A stretch of DNA of 52,602 nt from contig JACWAJ010000057.1 in NCBI GenBank assembly GCA_014874355.1, forward strand, positions 1 through 52,602. The letters run 5' to 3'. Source of the DNA: a bacterium. Lineage in GTDB: Bacteria > Chloroflexota > Dormibacteria > Aeolococcales > Aeolococcaceae. A program made the position numbers and the translations under genes. This document shows positions 28,189 through 38,241 of the stretch, piece after piece (position 1 is the stretch's first letter; each line of letters starts with the position of its first letter). The notes under the pieces were generated by a model that was not told the DNA's origin, did no database searches, and saw only the letters and a program-made list of their open reading frames with translations.

Positions 28189-28239
28189 ATGACTACGCAG
28201 TTGTTCAACTCTGTTTGGGGAGCACGGCATCATGGGTGA
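28189..28239 (+). CDS. Putative 16-aa leader peptide overlapping the ferredoxin-subunit start
   Basis: [26 protein letters not shown] upstream; stop lies just inside the 28232 gene. Confidence 0.35.
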   Translation: MTTQLFNSVWGARHHG

Positions 28240-29209
28240 ATTGCAACCCGAGGGCGCTACCGAGCCAACTCAGGAGGTTGATGAGTCGGCCAGCCGCCGC
28301 GACTTCATCGCCAAGGTCGGATCGGCGGTTTTTGGCGGCGTCGTGCTCGCCGGCATCGGCCTCGCCCAGCGCGGTGCCACCGATGTCCTGGCCACCGGCG
28401 TGGCGTCGGCGACAGATGGACCGGCGCCGCCATTCCATATCGCCACCCAGGCCAGCGAGGACGTCCTCATCAAGATGCAGCGTGAACTGAGCCGCGCTCT
28501 GGCCAAGACGATGGATCAGCGCCGCTGGGGCATGGTCATCGACACGCGCAAATGCATCGGCTGTTCGGCCTGCACCGTCGGCTGCGTCATGGAAAACAAG
28601 CTGCCACCGGGAGTCGTGTACAGGCCGGTCCTCCAGACCGAGGTGGGCACCTACCCCGATGTGACGCGCAAGTTCATCCCGCGTCCCTGCATGCATTGCG
28701 ACAACCCACCATGCGTGCCAGTCTGCCCGGTGGGTGCAACCGGAAAGCGGTCCGACGGCATCGTCTACATCGACTACGACCGTTGTATCGGCTGCCGCTA
28801 CTGCATCACCGCCTGCCCCTACCAGGCGCGAACCTTCGACTTCGGCGGCAAGTGGACCGATGGCGCGGCTGGAGGCTCGGACGGCGCCCTGGCGCTGGAG
28901 TCCGGGCGGGAGTACCAGGATCCGCCCAACTTCGAGTACGGAGAATCGTGGACCCGGCCCCGCGACGGGGTGCTGGCCGGCACCGCGCCCCACAGCCCCA
29001 TCGGCAATGCCCGCAAGTGCCACTTCTGTGCCCATCGGCTTGCCGAGGGAATGCTGCCGATGTGTGTGAGCACCTGTGTCGGCCGCGCCACGTTCTTCGG
29101 CGATCTCAATGACCCCGAATCATTGGTTTCGGAACTGGCGGCCGGCGCCAATGCCACCCGTCTCAAGGAAGACATGGGCACCGAACCCAAGGTCTACTAC
29201 CTCGCATGA
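28232..29209 (+). CDS. 4Fe-4S ferredoxin-type electron transfer subunit (TtrB/PsrB-like)
   Basis: [10 protein letters not shown] Tat-like motif; [45 protein letters not shown]. Confidence 0.92.
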   Translation: MGELQPEGATEPTQEVDESASRRDFIAKVGSAVFGGVVLAGIGLAQRGATDVLATGVASATDGPAPPFHIATQASEDVLIKMQRELSRALAKTMDQRRWGMVIDTRKCIGCSACTVGCVMENKLPPGVVYRPVLQTEVGTYPDVTRKFIPRPCMHCDNPPCVPVCPVGATGKRSDGIVYIDYDRCIGCRYCITACPYQARTFDFGGKWTDGAAGGSDGALALESGREYQDPPNFEYGESWTRPRDGVLAGTAPHSPIGNARKCHFCAHRLAEGMLPMCVSTCVGRATFFGDLNDPESLVSELAAGANATRLKEDMGTEPKVYYLA

Positions 29210-30462
29210 GGAGCCAGCAAATCGTGAAGCGCGCAATTCTCTGGACACTCTGGATCTGCATCGCCGTTGTCGGCGGCATCGGCATCGTGGAGCGCTTGAT
29301 ATCCGGTCATGACCTGGCCGGCTACACCAGCTACGTCCCGTGGGGGCTATGGGTAGCCACCTACATCTACTTCATCGGCCTCTCGGCCGGAGCGTTCCTG
29401 CTCTCGAGCATGGTGTACGTCTTCAAAGTGCGCCGCCTGGAGCGAATAGCCAAGCTGTCGCTGTTCGTTGCCGTGATCACCCTGGTGATGGCACTGCTGA
29501 CCATCCTCTTCGACATCGGTCACATGGAGCGGTTCTTCTTCGTCTACATCCATCCCCAGTTCCACTCGATGATGGCCTGGATGGTGTGGCTGTACACCGC
29601 CTACTTCCTGCTGTTGCTCGGCGAAATGTACTTCGCGCTCCGGCGCGACGTCGTCGCCGCGGCTACAGACGGCGGTTCGGGCCACCGGGTGGTGTCGTTC
29701 CTGGCGCGCGGCCGCACCAAGCCGCTCTCGACTGCCGAGGTCGAGCGTGACGACCGGGCGCTGCGTGTCCTGGGAACCATTGGGGTGCCGCTGGCCATCG
29801 CCTTCCACGGCGGCGTTGGCGCCCTTTTCGGAACCGTGGCGGCGCGGGTTGTCTGGCACAGCCCGATCTATCCCATCCTGTTCCTCACCGGTGCGCTGGT
29901 ATCCGGTGGCGCGCTCATGACCTTCGTGGTTGCATTCCTGTGGCCGCGGCGCGACCGTGACTGGCGTGAGCTGATCGTCTATCTCGGCCGCATCGTGCTC
30001 GGCCTGGTGCTGCTCGACGTCCTCCTGGAATGGGCCGAGTACTCCATCCCGCTCTGGTACGGCGTGGGATCCGAGGTGGAACAACTCAAGAACATGCTCT
30101 TCGGCTCTTACTGGTATGTTTTCTGGATATTCCACGTCGCCATGGGCGTGATCATTCCGGTCTACCTGCTGGTCCGCTACCGCGGTCCGCGGGTGATCGG
30201 AGTGGCATCGGCGCTGGTGGCCGCCAGCTACCTGGCCGTGCGCCTCAACCTGGTCATCCCGGGATTGGTGACGCCCGAACTCAAGGGTCTGGAAACCGCA
30301 TACCTCAGTGACCGGCTGAGCTACACATACTTGCCGACACTGTTCGAGTGGCAGGTGGTCATCGGGGTCGCCGCCCTGGGGACGGCGCTGTTCTACCTCG
30401 GATACCGACACCTGCCTCTGGTCCGTGAGAGCGGCACAGGCATTGGGGGGATCGCGTCATGA
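29206..30462 (+). CDS. NrfD/PsrC/TtrC-type membrane subunit
   Basis: [29 protein letters not shown] and multiple TM segments; coupled to neighbours. Confidence 0.9.
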   Translation: MRSQQIVKRAILWTLWICIAVVGGIGIVERLISGHDLAGYTSYVPWGLWVATYIYFIGLSAGAFLLSSMVYVFKVRRLERIAKLSLFVAVITLVMALLTILFDIGHMERFFFVYIHPQFHSMMAWMVWLYTAYFLLLLGEMYFALRRDVVAAATDGGSGHRVVSFLARGRTKPLSTAEVERDDRALRVLGTIGVPLAIAFHGGVGALFGTVAARVVWHSPIYPILFLTGALVSGGALMTFVVAFLWPRRDRDWRELIVYLGRIVLGLVLLDVLLEWAEYSIPLWYGVGSEVEQLKNMLFGSYWYVFWIFHVAMGVIIPVYLLVRYRGPRVIGVASALVAASYLAVRLNLVIPGLVTPELKGLETAYLSDRLSYTYLPTLFEWQVVIGVAALGTALFYLGYRHLPLVRESGTGIGGIAS

Positions 30463-33400
30463 GAGTCACGCGCCGTACCGCGCTCAAGATGGGGGCGGGG
30501 ACAGGAGGTGCAGCGCTGCTGGGCCCGGCGGGCCTGCAAATTCTCAACCTCATCGGCGAGACCGGCGAGGCGGCATCACCATACGAACTGGCGAGGCCCG
30601 AGAACATCGTTCCCGCGCTCTGCCTCCAGTGCAACACGCAATGCACACTGAAGGTGAAGATCCAGAACGGGCTAGCCGTCAAGCTCGACGGCAATGCCTA
30701 CAGCCCCTTGAACCTGCAGCCGCAGCTTGGCTACGACACTTCTCTGGCCGATGCCGCCAAGGTCGACGGCGCGATCTGCTCCAAGGGGCAGGCCGGCATC
30801 CAAACCCAGTACGACCCGTACCGCCTGCGCAAGGTACTCAAGCGCGCCGGCCCTCGGGGCAGCGGTAAGTGGAAGACGATCTCGTTCGACCAGGCCGTTG
30901 CCGAGATCGTGGACGGTGGCAAGCTGTTCGCCGACGCCGGTGAGGCACGAGACGTTGCCGGGTTCAAGGATGTGTTCGTGCTCCGCGATGCCAAGGCCGC
31001 CAAGGCTATGGCCGCCGACGTCGACAACATCCGTGCCGGGAAGATGACGGTCGCCAATTTTGCCAGCGCCCACGCCGCCAATCTCGACACCCTCATTGAT
31101 CCCAAGCATCCCGACTTCGGTCCCAAGAACAACCAGTTCGTGTTCATGGGCGGCCGGGTGGCGCCGGACCGCGAGTTCTACGCGCAGCGCTTCACCAACG
31201 GTGGCCTGGGCTCGGCCAACTGGTTTGCCCATACCACCATCTGCGAGCAGGCCCACCATGTGGCCTTCCAGTACGCCACCGCGCAGTGGGTGGCCGATCC
31301 TGTCACCGGCCAGTTTAGCTGGTCCAAGGACAAGGCCATCAACCACATGAAGCCCGACTACACCAAGTCGGAGTTCGTGATCTTCTGGGGAACCGGAGCT
31401 TTCGAGGCCAACTTCGGACCGCCCTCGCTGGCCCCGCAGATCACCCAGGCGCTGGTTGACGGTGGCCTCAAGATTGCCGTCATCGACCCCCGTCTCTCCA
31501 AGACCGCGGCCAAGGGTTGGTGGATACCCGTCAAGGCGGGCGGCTCGGCCGACAACGCCCTGGCCATGGGCATGATCCGCTGGATCATCGAGAACAACCG
31601 CTACACCGAGAGCTTCCTGCGCCCGGCCAACAAGGCCGCGGCGGTGGCGGCGAAAGAGCCGTCTTGGACCAACTCGACCTGGCTGGTCAACACCGCCAAC
31701 GGCGCGCTGGTGCGCGCCGCCGATGTTGTTGCCGGCAGCAGCAAGGATCACTTCGTGGCCTCGGTCAACGGTGTGCTCACCGAGGTGGATCCCGACGATG
31801 CCACCAACGCCTTGGTCGGCGACCTCGACGTCACCACCACCGCCAACGGTCTCAACCTAAAGACCGGCTTCACCCTGCTCAAGGAGGCCGCCTTCGCGCA
31901 GACGCTCGACCAGTACGCCAAGACCAGCGGTGTGGGGCTTAAGACCCTAGTCAACCTGGCCACGGAGTTCACCAGCCATGGACGGCGGGCGGCGATTGAC
32001 TTCTATCGTGGCCCGATCAAGTACTCCAACGGCTACTACACCGCCCAGGCCATCATCCTGCTCAACGCACTGATCGGAAACATCGATCACCAGGGCGGCC
32101 TCATCGCCGGCGGCGGCGGCTGGGATGCCAAGGGTGCCAAGCCCGGCCAGCCCTTCCCCATGGCCAAGCTGCACAACGGAGCGCTGACGCCGTTCGGCGT
32201 CAAGCTCACCCGGGAAGCCAGTGGTGCGTATGAGAAGTCGACGCTGTTCGCCAAGGATGGCTACCCGGCCAAGCGGCCGTGGTTCCCCTTCACCTCGGAT
32301 GTCTACCAGGAGATCATCCCGGCAGCCAACGCCGGCTATCCCTATCCGGTCAAGATCCTCTGGCTGCACTACGGCACGCCGGCCTACGCCAATCCCTCAG
32401 GCCATCTGCAGATCGAGATGCTGCAGGACACCCAAAAGATTCCGCTCTTCATTGCCACCGACATCGTCATCGGCGAGTCGAGCATGTATGCGGACTACAT
32501 CTTCCCCGACCTGGCCTATCTGGAGCGCTGGGGCAATCCGCTCGGCACCAGCCCGGTTACAATGACCAAGCTGACCAAGCTGCGTCAGCCGGCGGTGGCT
32601 CCGGTACCCGAGATCGTCAAGGTAGGCGGCGAGGCCATGCCCATCGGCATGGATTCACTGATGCTGGCCATCGCTCAGCGCCTCGGCGCGCCCGGCTACG
32701 GCAAGTCGGGCTTCGCCCCGGGCCAGGACTTCCAACGGCCCGAGGATCTCTATCTCAAGATGGTCGCCAATGTGGCGTGGGGCGACCAGGCCGGCGACGC
32801 TGCGGCCGACGCCGACGATGCGGAACTCGCGGTCTTCAGCCGCAGCCGCCGCCATCTGCCGCCGGCGGTGTTCGACGCAGGCAAATGGAAGGCGGCGGTG
32901 GGTGACGCCAACTGGCGCCGGGTCGTCTACGTGCTCAACCGCGGCGGGCGTTTCGAAGCCGCGGCCAAGGCCTACCAGGGCGACGCCATCGGTCATCCCT
33001 GGGGCAAGCTGTTCAACCTTTACGTCGAGAACGTCGGCAAAGGCAGGCATTCCATCACTGGCAAACAGCTATCGGGGGTTCCGATTTCCCAGTCCCTGCA
33101 ACACTTCGACGGCACCCCGCTGGTGTTCCCCGCGGAGTATGACCTCAGCCTCATTACCTACAAGGAGATCTTTGGCGGGCAATCGCGCACGGTTGGTAAC
33201 TACGCGGGTCAACTGGCGTTGATGCCCGAGAACTTCGTGGTCCTCAACTCCGTTGATGCCATGCGCCTGGGGCTGTCCGATGGCGACCTGGTCAAGGTTA
33301 CATCACCATCGTTCAGTGGCGAGTTCAACGTCGGCCCTGGCCAGGAAGTGATGAAGGTGCAGGGCAAGATCAAGACCATTGAGGGCCTGCGCCCCGGCAC

Positions 33401-33617
33401 GGTCATGATCTCTTCGCACTACGGTCATTGGGCCTATGGATCGCGCGATGTCGTGATCGATGGCACCACCATCAACGGCGAGGCTCGCCGCGCCAAGGGC
33501 CTGGCCCCCAACGCGGTGATGGCGGTCGACGCCTATCTCAAGGACCTATGCGTAACCGACCCGATCGCCGGAGACTCCGCGTTCTTCGGAACGGGAGTGC
33601 GACTAGTCAAAGTGTGA
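30459..33617 (+). CDS. Molybdopterin oxidoreductase catalytic subunit (DMSO reductase superfamily, tetrathionate reductase-like)
   Basis: Tat signal [46 protein letters not shown]...GAICSKGQAGIQTQYDPYRL; B-C-A order as in ttrBCA. Confidence 0.85.
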   Translation: MRVTRRTALKMGAGTGGAALLGPAGLQILNLIGETGEAASPYELARPENIVPALCLQCNTQCTLKVKIQNGLAVKLDGNAYSPLNLQPQLGYDTSLADAAKVDGAICSKGQAGIQTQYDPYRLRKVLKRAGPRGSGKWKTISFDQAVAEIVDGGKLFADAGEARDVAGFKDVFVLRDAKAAKAMAADVDNIRAGKMTVANFASAHAANLDTLIDPKHPDFGPKNNQFVFMGGRVAPDREFYAQRFTNGGLGSANWFAHTTICEQAHHVAFQYATAQWVADPVTGQFSWSKDKAINHMKPDYTKSEFVIFWGTGAFEANFGPPSLAPQITQALVDGGLKIAVIDPRLSKTAAKGWWIPVKAGGSADNALAMGMIRWIIENNRYTESFLRPANKAAAVAAKEPSWTNSTWLVNTANGALVRAADVVAGSSKDHFVASVNGVLTEVDPDDATNALVGDLDVTTTANGLNLKTGFTLLKEAAFAQTLDQYAKTSGVGLKTLVNLATEFTSHGRRAAIDFYRGPIKYSNGYYTAQAIILLNALIGNIDHQGGLIAGGGGWDAKGAKPGQPFPMAKLHNGALTPFGVKLTREASGAYEKSTLFAKDGYPAKRPWFPFTSDVYQEIIPAANAGYPYPVKILWLHYGTPAYANPSGHLQIEMLQDTQKIPLFIATDIVIGESSMYADYIFPDLAYLERWGNPLGTSPVTMTKLTKLRQPAVAPVPEIVKVGGEAMPIGMDSLMLAIAQRLGAPGYGKSGFAPGQDFQRPEDLYLKMVANVAWGDQAGDAAADADDAELAVFSRSRRHLPPAVFDAGKWKAAVGDANWRRVVYVLNRGGRFEAAAKAYQGDAIGHPWGKLFNLYVENVGKGRHSITGKQLSGVPISQSLQHFDGTPLVFPAEYDLSLITYKEIFGGQSRTVGNYAGQLALMPENFVVLNSVDAMRLGLSDGDLVKVTSPSFSGEFNVGPGQEVMKVQGKIKTIEGLRPGTVMISSHYGHWAYGSRDVVIDGTTINGEARRAKGLAPNAVMAVDAYLKDLCVTDPIAGDSAFFGTGVRLVKV

Positions 33618-34084
33618 TCGAGGCCGGACGCGGCGATCTCGTCGCCATCGATTGTGGTGACGGCGAGATCCGCTGCGTCGCGGCCGTGCTCGATGACATC
33701 GCTGCCTGGTCGGCTCGTGCCTATCCCGTCGAGGCCTGCGGTGTACTCCTCGGCGAGAGGGCTGAGACTTTGCCGGTGTTGGCAGCCACGCTGGCGGCCA
33801 ACGTCGCCGGTCCAGAGGCGGAGCGGCGCTTCGAAATGGACCCAGGGTCGATTGTCTTCGCGGAAATTCGTGCCCAACTCATGGGACTCGAGGTGGTCGG
33901 CTTCTGGCACAGCCACCCGGGCGGGACCTTGGCACCATCCGCGCTCGACAGGGAACTGGCGTGGCCGGGGTTCGTGCAGTTGATTTGCGCCGTATCGTCA
34001 AGCGGGACTGGGGACTTCGGCTGGTACCGAGCGCCTGCGCAGTCACCTACCTATGCTGCACCGCTGCGGGCTCCGTCCCGTTGA
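33614..34084 (+). CDS. JAMM/MPN+ metalloprotease-like protein
   Basis: GTG start overlapping oxidoreductase stop (GTGA); YPVEACGVLLGE...GFWHSHPGGTLAPSALD, full HxH(x)7SxxD motif. Confidence 0.85.
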   Translation: MIEAGRGDLVAIDCGDGEIRCVAAVLDDIAAWSARAYPVEACGVLLGERAETLPVLAATLAANVAGPEAERRFEMDPGSIVFAEIRAQLMGLEVVGFWHSHPGGTLAPSALDRELAWPGFVQLICAVSSSGTGDFGWYRAPAQSPTYAAPLRAPSR

Positions 34085-34330
34085 TGTCGAGCGCTCCCCC
34101 TGGACTACCGCCGTATCGTGGCATGACCCTCGCCTACCGGCAGGGGCTCGCTTTTACCCGATGGCACCTCTGCTCACGATGCTCACTCAGAGTGTCGTAG
34201 CCATCCTCATCTAGAGTGGCGGTCTACAAGTGGTGGCCGAGCCGCGCTGGCCGCAATCTCCTCCGATGCGGCCGACAGGCCGACACGTAGCCGCCAAAGG
34301 CTGAATAAACGCCTTCGCTCTGGCTCGGCA

Positions 34331-34390
34331 AAGGCTGACGACCGGCCCATCCACCATAACCATCGGGGGTTCGTTTTGTGACAACGTAGG
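34331..34390 (-). repeat. 60-bp dispersed repeat, copy B
   Basis: About 51/60 identical to 20383-20442. Confidence 0.75.
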
Positions 34391-34544
34391 GGTACTCGCT
34401 ACGCTCGCACCCGCACGGGGTGCCCCTTTGCTTTTACAGGGGAAGGTCTCCTTCCCCTCGCACGTCCGGCAAAGCCGGCCGCGCTCACCCCATCCTGGTG
34501 CGGGTACCAAGCCTCTCCAGCATGATCCCTTAGACTTGCCGGTT

Positions 34545-34844
34545 ATGTCGTGGCTTAGTCGCATCTTCGGCGGCGCCGGGGCGCTGGCGGATCCTCCTCT
34601 GCCGAGAAATGCGGTGGTCATCCCTGATGACATTGCCGCAGCGCTCATCGCCGGCTTTGGCGACCTCGGCAGTGCGGTCGAGACGGCGCTTCGCGCTCAT
34701 CTGGCGGCCGAAGCCAAGTTGGCCGCGGCGCGGGGCGATGGGATTCCCTTCTGGCTGCAGCGCGATGCCGCTCAGGTTAGCGACATCGAGGACGAGTTGC
34801 GCGACCGGGTCACCCAACGGCGAACGGGCGAAACCGAGAGTTGA
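34545..34844 (+). CDS. Small hypothetical protein
   Basis: ATG start, overlap with the downstream channel gene. Confidence 0.5.
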   Translation: MSWLSRIFGGAGALADPPLPRNAVVIPDDIAAALIAGFGDLGSAVETALRAHLAAEAKLAAARGDGIPFWLQRDAAQVSDIEDELRDRVTQRRTGETES

Positions 34845-35860
34845 ACCTGAAGTCGCGCCCCAAGCATCCGTTGCGGCGCCTTGGCGCCGCCGTCTTTGGT
34901 GTGGCTTTGCTGCTCGTATACGGCACGCTCGGCTACGTCCTCATCGAGCATTACTCCGTCTTGGACGGGCTGTTCATGACTGTGATCACAGTCACGACTG
35001 TGGGCTATGAGGAGGTTCACAAGCTCGACGCCGCCGGTGAGATATTCACCATCAGCGTCATCATCTTTGGGGTTGGCGGATTTCTCTACACTTTCAGCGT
35101 TCTCGTCGAGGCGATATCGAGCGGTAACTACCGCGAATACCGGAGGCTGCGCAAGTTGGAGGCCACGATTCGGGAGCTGAGTGATCATGTCATTGTTTGC
35201 GGCTATGGCCGTACTGGCACGCAGGTTGTCAAAGAACTCCAGGCTCTGCGTCAGCCGTATGTGGTGGTCGAGATCAATGATGCGCCCCTTGCCGATGCCG
35301 TCCGGGCCAACGAACCCCACATCGTCGGCGACGCGACGTCTGGCGAGGTTCTCGAAGCCGCCGGCATCGACCGGGCGCGGGCACTGGTGTGTGCCGTGGA
35401 CAGTGATGAACGTGCGGTCTACATCGTGCTGACGGCCCGTTCGCTCAACTCCGACATCTACATCGTGGCGCGTTCGGGACATACCGGGGCACATTCCAAG
35501 ATGCGTCGTGCCGGTGCAGACCGGGTTGTGAATCCATACCTGCTCAGCGGTGAACGCCTTGCCGCTCTGGCCATGCAGCCCGCGGTCGTCGATGCGCTTG
35601 ACATGGTGCGCAGCGGAGTTGCCGCCACCATGCGCATCGAGGAGATGATGGTGTCCCCGGGTGTCGTTGCCACGGATGCGGCGGCGCTCAGGCGTTCGGG
35701 CTCAACGCTGCTGGCACTGGGTCACGACGATGGCAGCATGGTGGTGGGACCGATCGATACCGAGACGGTCATGGCCAACGACATCGTGGTGGCCATGGGC
35801 ACGCGCGAACAACTCAATACTTTGGCGACGATGTTGCGGCCTGCCGTTCCGGTTCGTTAG
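34841..35860 (+). CDS. RCK/TrkA-N domain potassium channel protein
   Basis: Two-TM pore with TVTTVGYEEVH filter; VIVCGYGRTGTQVVKEL Rossmann motif. Confidence 0.9.
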   Translation: MNLKSRPKHPLRRLGAAVFGVALLLVYGTLGYVLIEHYSVLDGLFMTVITVTTVGYEEVHKLDAAGEIFTISVIIFGVGGFLYTFSVLVEAISSGNYREYRRLRKLEATIRELSDHVIVCGYGRTGTQVVKELQALRQPYVVVEINDAPLADAVRANEPHIVGDATSGEVLEAAGIDRARALVCAVDSDERAVYIVLTARSLNSDIYIVARSGHTGAHSKMRRAGADRVVNPYLLSGERLAALAMQPAVVDALDMVRSGVAATMRIEEMMVSPGVVATDAAALRRSGSTLLALGHDDGSMVVGPIDTETVMANDIVVAMGTREQLNTLATMLRPAVPVR

Positions 35861-35871
35861 GAGACGAAGCC

Positions 35872-36915
35872 ATGCGTGCGCTGGTCTTCACCGACTTCGA
35901 TCACGTTGAAGTGGACGACGTTGCCGAGCCGCAGATCGAGGAGCCCACTGACTGTGTGGTGCAGGTGACGCGCACCGCGATCTGCGGCAGCGATCTCCAT
36001 GTGGTTCACGGTCGCATTCCCGGTGTTGTACCGGGGACGGTTCTAGGGCATGAGTTTGTCGGCGTTGTCGACAAGGTCGGGGCCGGAGTCCAGCGCTGGC
36101 ACGAGGGCGATCGGGTGCTGGCGTCGTTCATCATCCCCTGCGGCGACTGCTGGTACTGCCGGCATGGCTTCTTCAATCGCTGCCCGGAGTGCCGGGTCTT
36201 TGGCTATGGAGCCTTCTTCGGCGATGTTGCCGGTGCCCAGGCCGAGCGGGTGCGCGTTCCCAACGCGGACATCTGCCTCCATGCGCTCGATCCGTCGCTT
36301 GGCGACGAGCAGGCTCTCTTCGCGGGCGATATCTTCACGACCGGTTACGATTGCGCGGTCGAGGCACGCATCGAGCGGGGCGAGACCATCGTTGTGCAGG
36401 GCTGTGGTCCGGTCGGTCTCATGGCCATTCAGGCTGCTCTGACATTCTCTCCGGCGACCGTCTATGCAATTGACACGGTGCCGGATCGGCTGCAGAAGGC
36501 GAAGGAACTGGGTGCCCTGCCGGTCGATGCCGCCAAGGTCCACGTTCCGTCCTTCATCCAGGACGCGACTGACGGTCGCGGTGCCGACGCCCTGCTCGAG
36601 TGCGTCGGGGCGATCCCTGCTTTGCTGGGCAGCATCGACATCGTCCGTCCTGGCGGCAGGATCAGTGTCATCGGCGTGTACTCCGAGCCGGAGATCGAAC
36701 TGCCGCTCAACGTCATGTTCGTCAAGGGTCTCGACCTCAAGTTCTGCGGCACAGCCAACATCGTGGGGCGCTGGGACACCGCATTGCAGCTAATTCGCGA
36801 CGGCGTTGCCGACCCTGCCGCCATCATCAGTCAGCGTTTGCCGCTTGACGCCGCGGCGCAAGGTTACGAACTCTTCGAATCGCGCGCGGCGTTGAAAGTA
36901 GTGCTGACTCCCTGA
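35872..36915 (+). CDS. Zinc-dependent alcohol dehydrogenase family protein
   Basis: ICGSDLHVVHG...GTVLGHEFVGVVDKVG...CGDCWYCRHGFFNRC; QGCGPVGLMAIQ. Confidence 0.92.
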   Translation: MRALVFTDFDHVEVDDVAEPQIEEPTDCVVQVTRTAICGSDLHVVHGRIPGVVPGTVLGHEFVGVVDKVGAGVQRWHEGDRVLASFIIPCGDCWYCRHGFFNRCPECRVFGYGAFFGDVAGAQAERVRVPNADICLHALDPSLGDEQALFAGDIFTTGYDCAVEARIERGETIVVQGCGPVGLMAIQAALTFSPATVYAIDTVPDRLQKAKELGALPVDAAKVHVPSFIQDATDGRGADALLECVGAIPALLGSIDIVRPGGRISVIGVYSEPEIELPLNVMFVKGLDLKFCGTANIVGRWDTALQLIRDGVADPAAIISQRLPLDAAAQGYELFESRAALKVVLTP

Positions 36916-36929
36916 CGAGCGACCTTCAC

Positions 36930-38063
36930 TCAGGCTGTGAGCGCCTCGATCTCTTCGAGCATGGCGTGGATTTCGGGCTCGGCAAAGTGCCGGCGTGCCG
37001 GTTCGAGTCGATCGATGAGACGGTCAGCCAGGGCCGACTTCGCGTCCATGGGGTGGAGACTGCCGGCAGCGAACGCTGCCTCGACCTCGCTGTAGTCGGC
37101 GAAGGTGATGGGGCCGCCGTTGTCGGCGGCGCGTTCTACGTGGAACTCGGTATCGCCCAGCCCGAAGACAAGATGGTGGATCCAGTCCAGAATCGGATTG
37201 AAGGTGATCTCGCCGGGCGGGCAGAACGCTTTGAAAACCTTCTTGCGGATGACGTCGGGTTCGTCATGGATGAAAACCGCGGAGTTGGGGTTTGACTTGC
37301 TCATCTTCATGGCGGTGAGGACGTAGCCCTGAGTCGGTTCGGGGATGGGCCACACCGGCGGTTTGGAGAGGCCGAGGATGAGTGGGTGATGCACGGCCAG
37401 CGGCTTGATGACCCGGCCGTTGTTGTCGCGCAGGGCGTTGACTGGCATCTGGGAGGCGACGTCACGTGCGATTACGTGCGCTTTGCGCTGATCCATGCCG
37501 GCATGGGCGAGGTGGATGCCGAGCGCAAAGATGTCGGCCGCCTGCATGGCCGGATACATGAGCTTGGCGAAGTCGACATTGTCGCCCTCGCCACGGCCGA
37601 GGATGGTGATCGAGCGCTGCATGCGTGCCAGCGTTGTGTGCTTACCAACCCCGATGACCGTCGCCCAATAGTCCGGGTGGTTGGCATAGAAGTCCGATGC
37701 CACCACGAATTCGACGGCGTCGGGATCGCCTCCGACACACATGAGACCGGCGCGCATACCTTCCGTGAAGTAGCCGGTTGCGATGCGGTGGATGACCTCG
37801 GGGTTGCCTCCGAGCTTGTCGTTGATCCAGGTGTGCCAGTCGGCGAGCAATACGTTGCAGTGGATGCCCGCCTGCATGAAGTCGCGCATCTTGCTGGCGG
37901 CGACAAGACCGGTGCCGAGATGGACTCGGCCCGAGATCTCGAAGCCCAGGTAGTGGTGCAGCGGCATCCCCGAGTCGAAGAGGGCTTCGAGTTCGTTGTG
38001 TGTCAACAGTTCCGCGGTGTTCCGCGAAACCAGCTCACAGCGTTGCGCGGTCGTCAGCGCCAC
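36930..38063 (-). CDS. tyrS: Tyrosyl-tRNA synthetase, archaeal/eukaryotic type
   Basis: YLGFEISGRVHLGTG, LLADWHTWINDK, YPAMQAADIFALGIHLAHAGMDQRKAHVIAR, KMSKSNP, SLHPMDAKSALADRLIDRLEPARR; closely follows the archaeal TyrRS pattern, incl. Tyr-site Y..Q..D. GTG start at 38063 proposed. Confidence 0.9.
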   Translation of the reverse strand: MALTTAQRCELVSRNTAELLTHNELEALFDSGMPLHHYLGFEISGRVHLGTGLVAASKMRDFMQAGIHCNVLLADWHTWINDKLGGNPEVIHRIATGYFTEGMRAGLMCVGGDPDAVEFVVASDFYANHPDYWATVIGVGKHTTLARMQRSITILGRGEGDNVDFAKLMYPAMQAADIFALGIHLAHAGMDQRKAHVIARDVASQMPVNALRDNNGRVIKPLAVHHPLILGLSKPPVWPIPEPTQGYVLTAMKMSKSNPNSAVFIHDEPDVIRKKVFKAFCPPGEITFNPILDWIHHLVFGLGDTEFHVERAADNGGPITFADYSEVEAAFAAGSLHPMDAKSALADRLIDRLEPARRHFAEPEIHAMLEEIEALTA

Positions 38064-38064
38064 T

Positions 38065-38241
38065 AGGAGCGTGTCCCAGTAATGCACCGCCGATGGGCCG
38101 CACCGGCCGCCGAGGTCAAGGAGGCGCCCGAGGACCGCAGCCCGTGTACTTGAAGTACTCGGGCGAGGACCGCAGAAGCCGGCGCAAAGATCGGCGAGTC
38201 GGGGTGGATGCAGTGGTGGTGCATTACTGGGACACGCTCCT
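38065..38241. mobile_element. 177-bp MITE-like element with perfect 23-bp terminal inverted repeats
   Basis: aggagcgtgtcccagtaatgcac (38065-38087) and its exact reverse complement (38219-38241); related copy at 1-138. Confidence 0.75.

Noticed and set aside
29347-30411. 354-aa minus-strand ORF opposite the NrfD-like gene
   Set aside because: Antisense to a well-supported membrane protein; composition (H, E, Q, R rich) is typical of the complement of a high-GC coding frame.
30672-31751. 359-aa minus-strand ORF opposite the molybdo-oxidoreductase gene
   Set aside because: Antisense shadow ORF in GC-rich DNA; no motif, and the sense frame is clearly coding.
34085-34540. Possible ncRNA or group II intron remnant in the large intergenic gap
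   Set aside because: Short inverted stretches and the 60-bp repeat are present, but no domain V-like core, RT gene or clear promoter could be supported.
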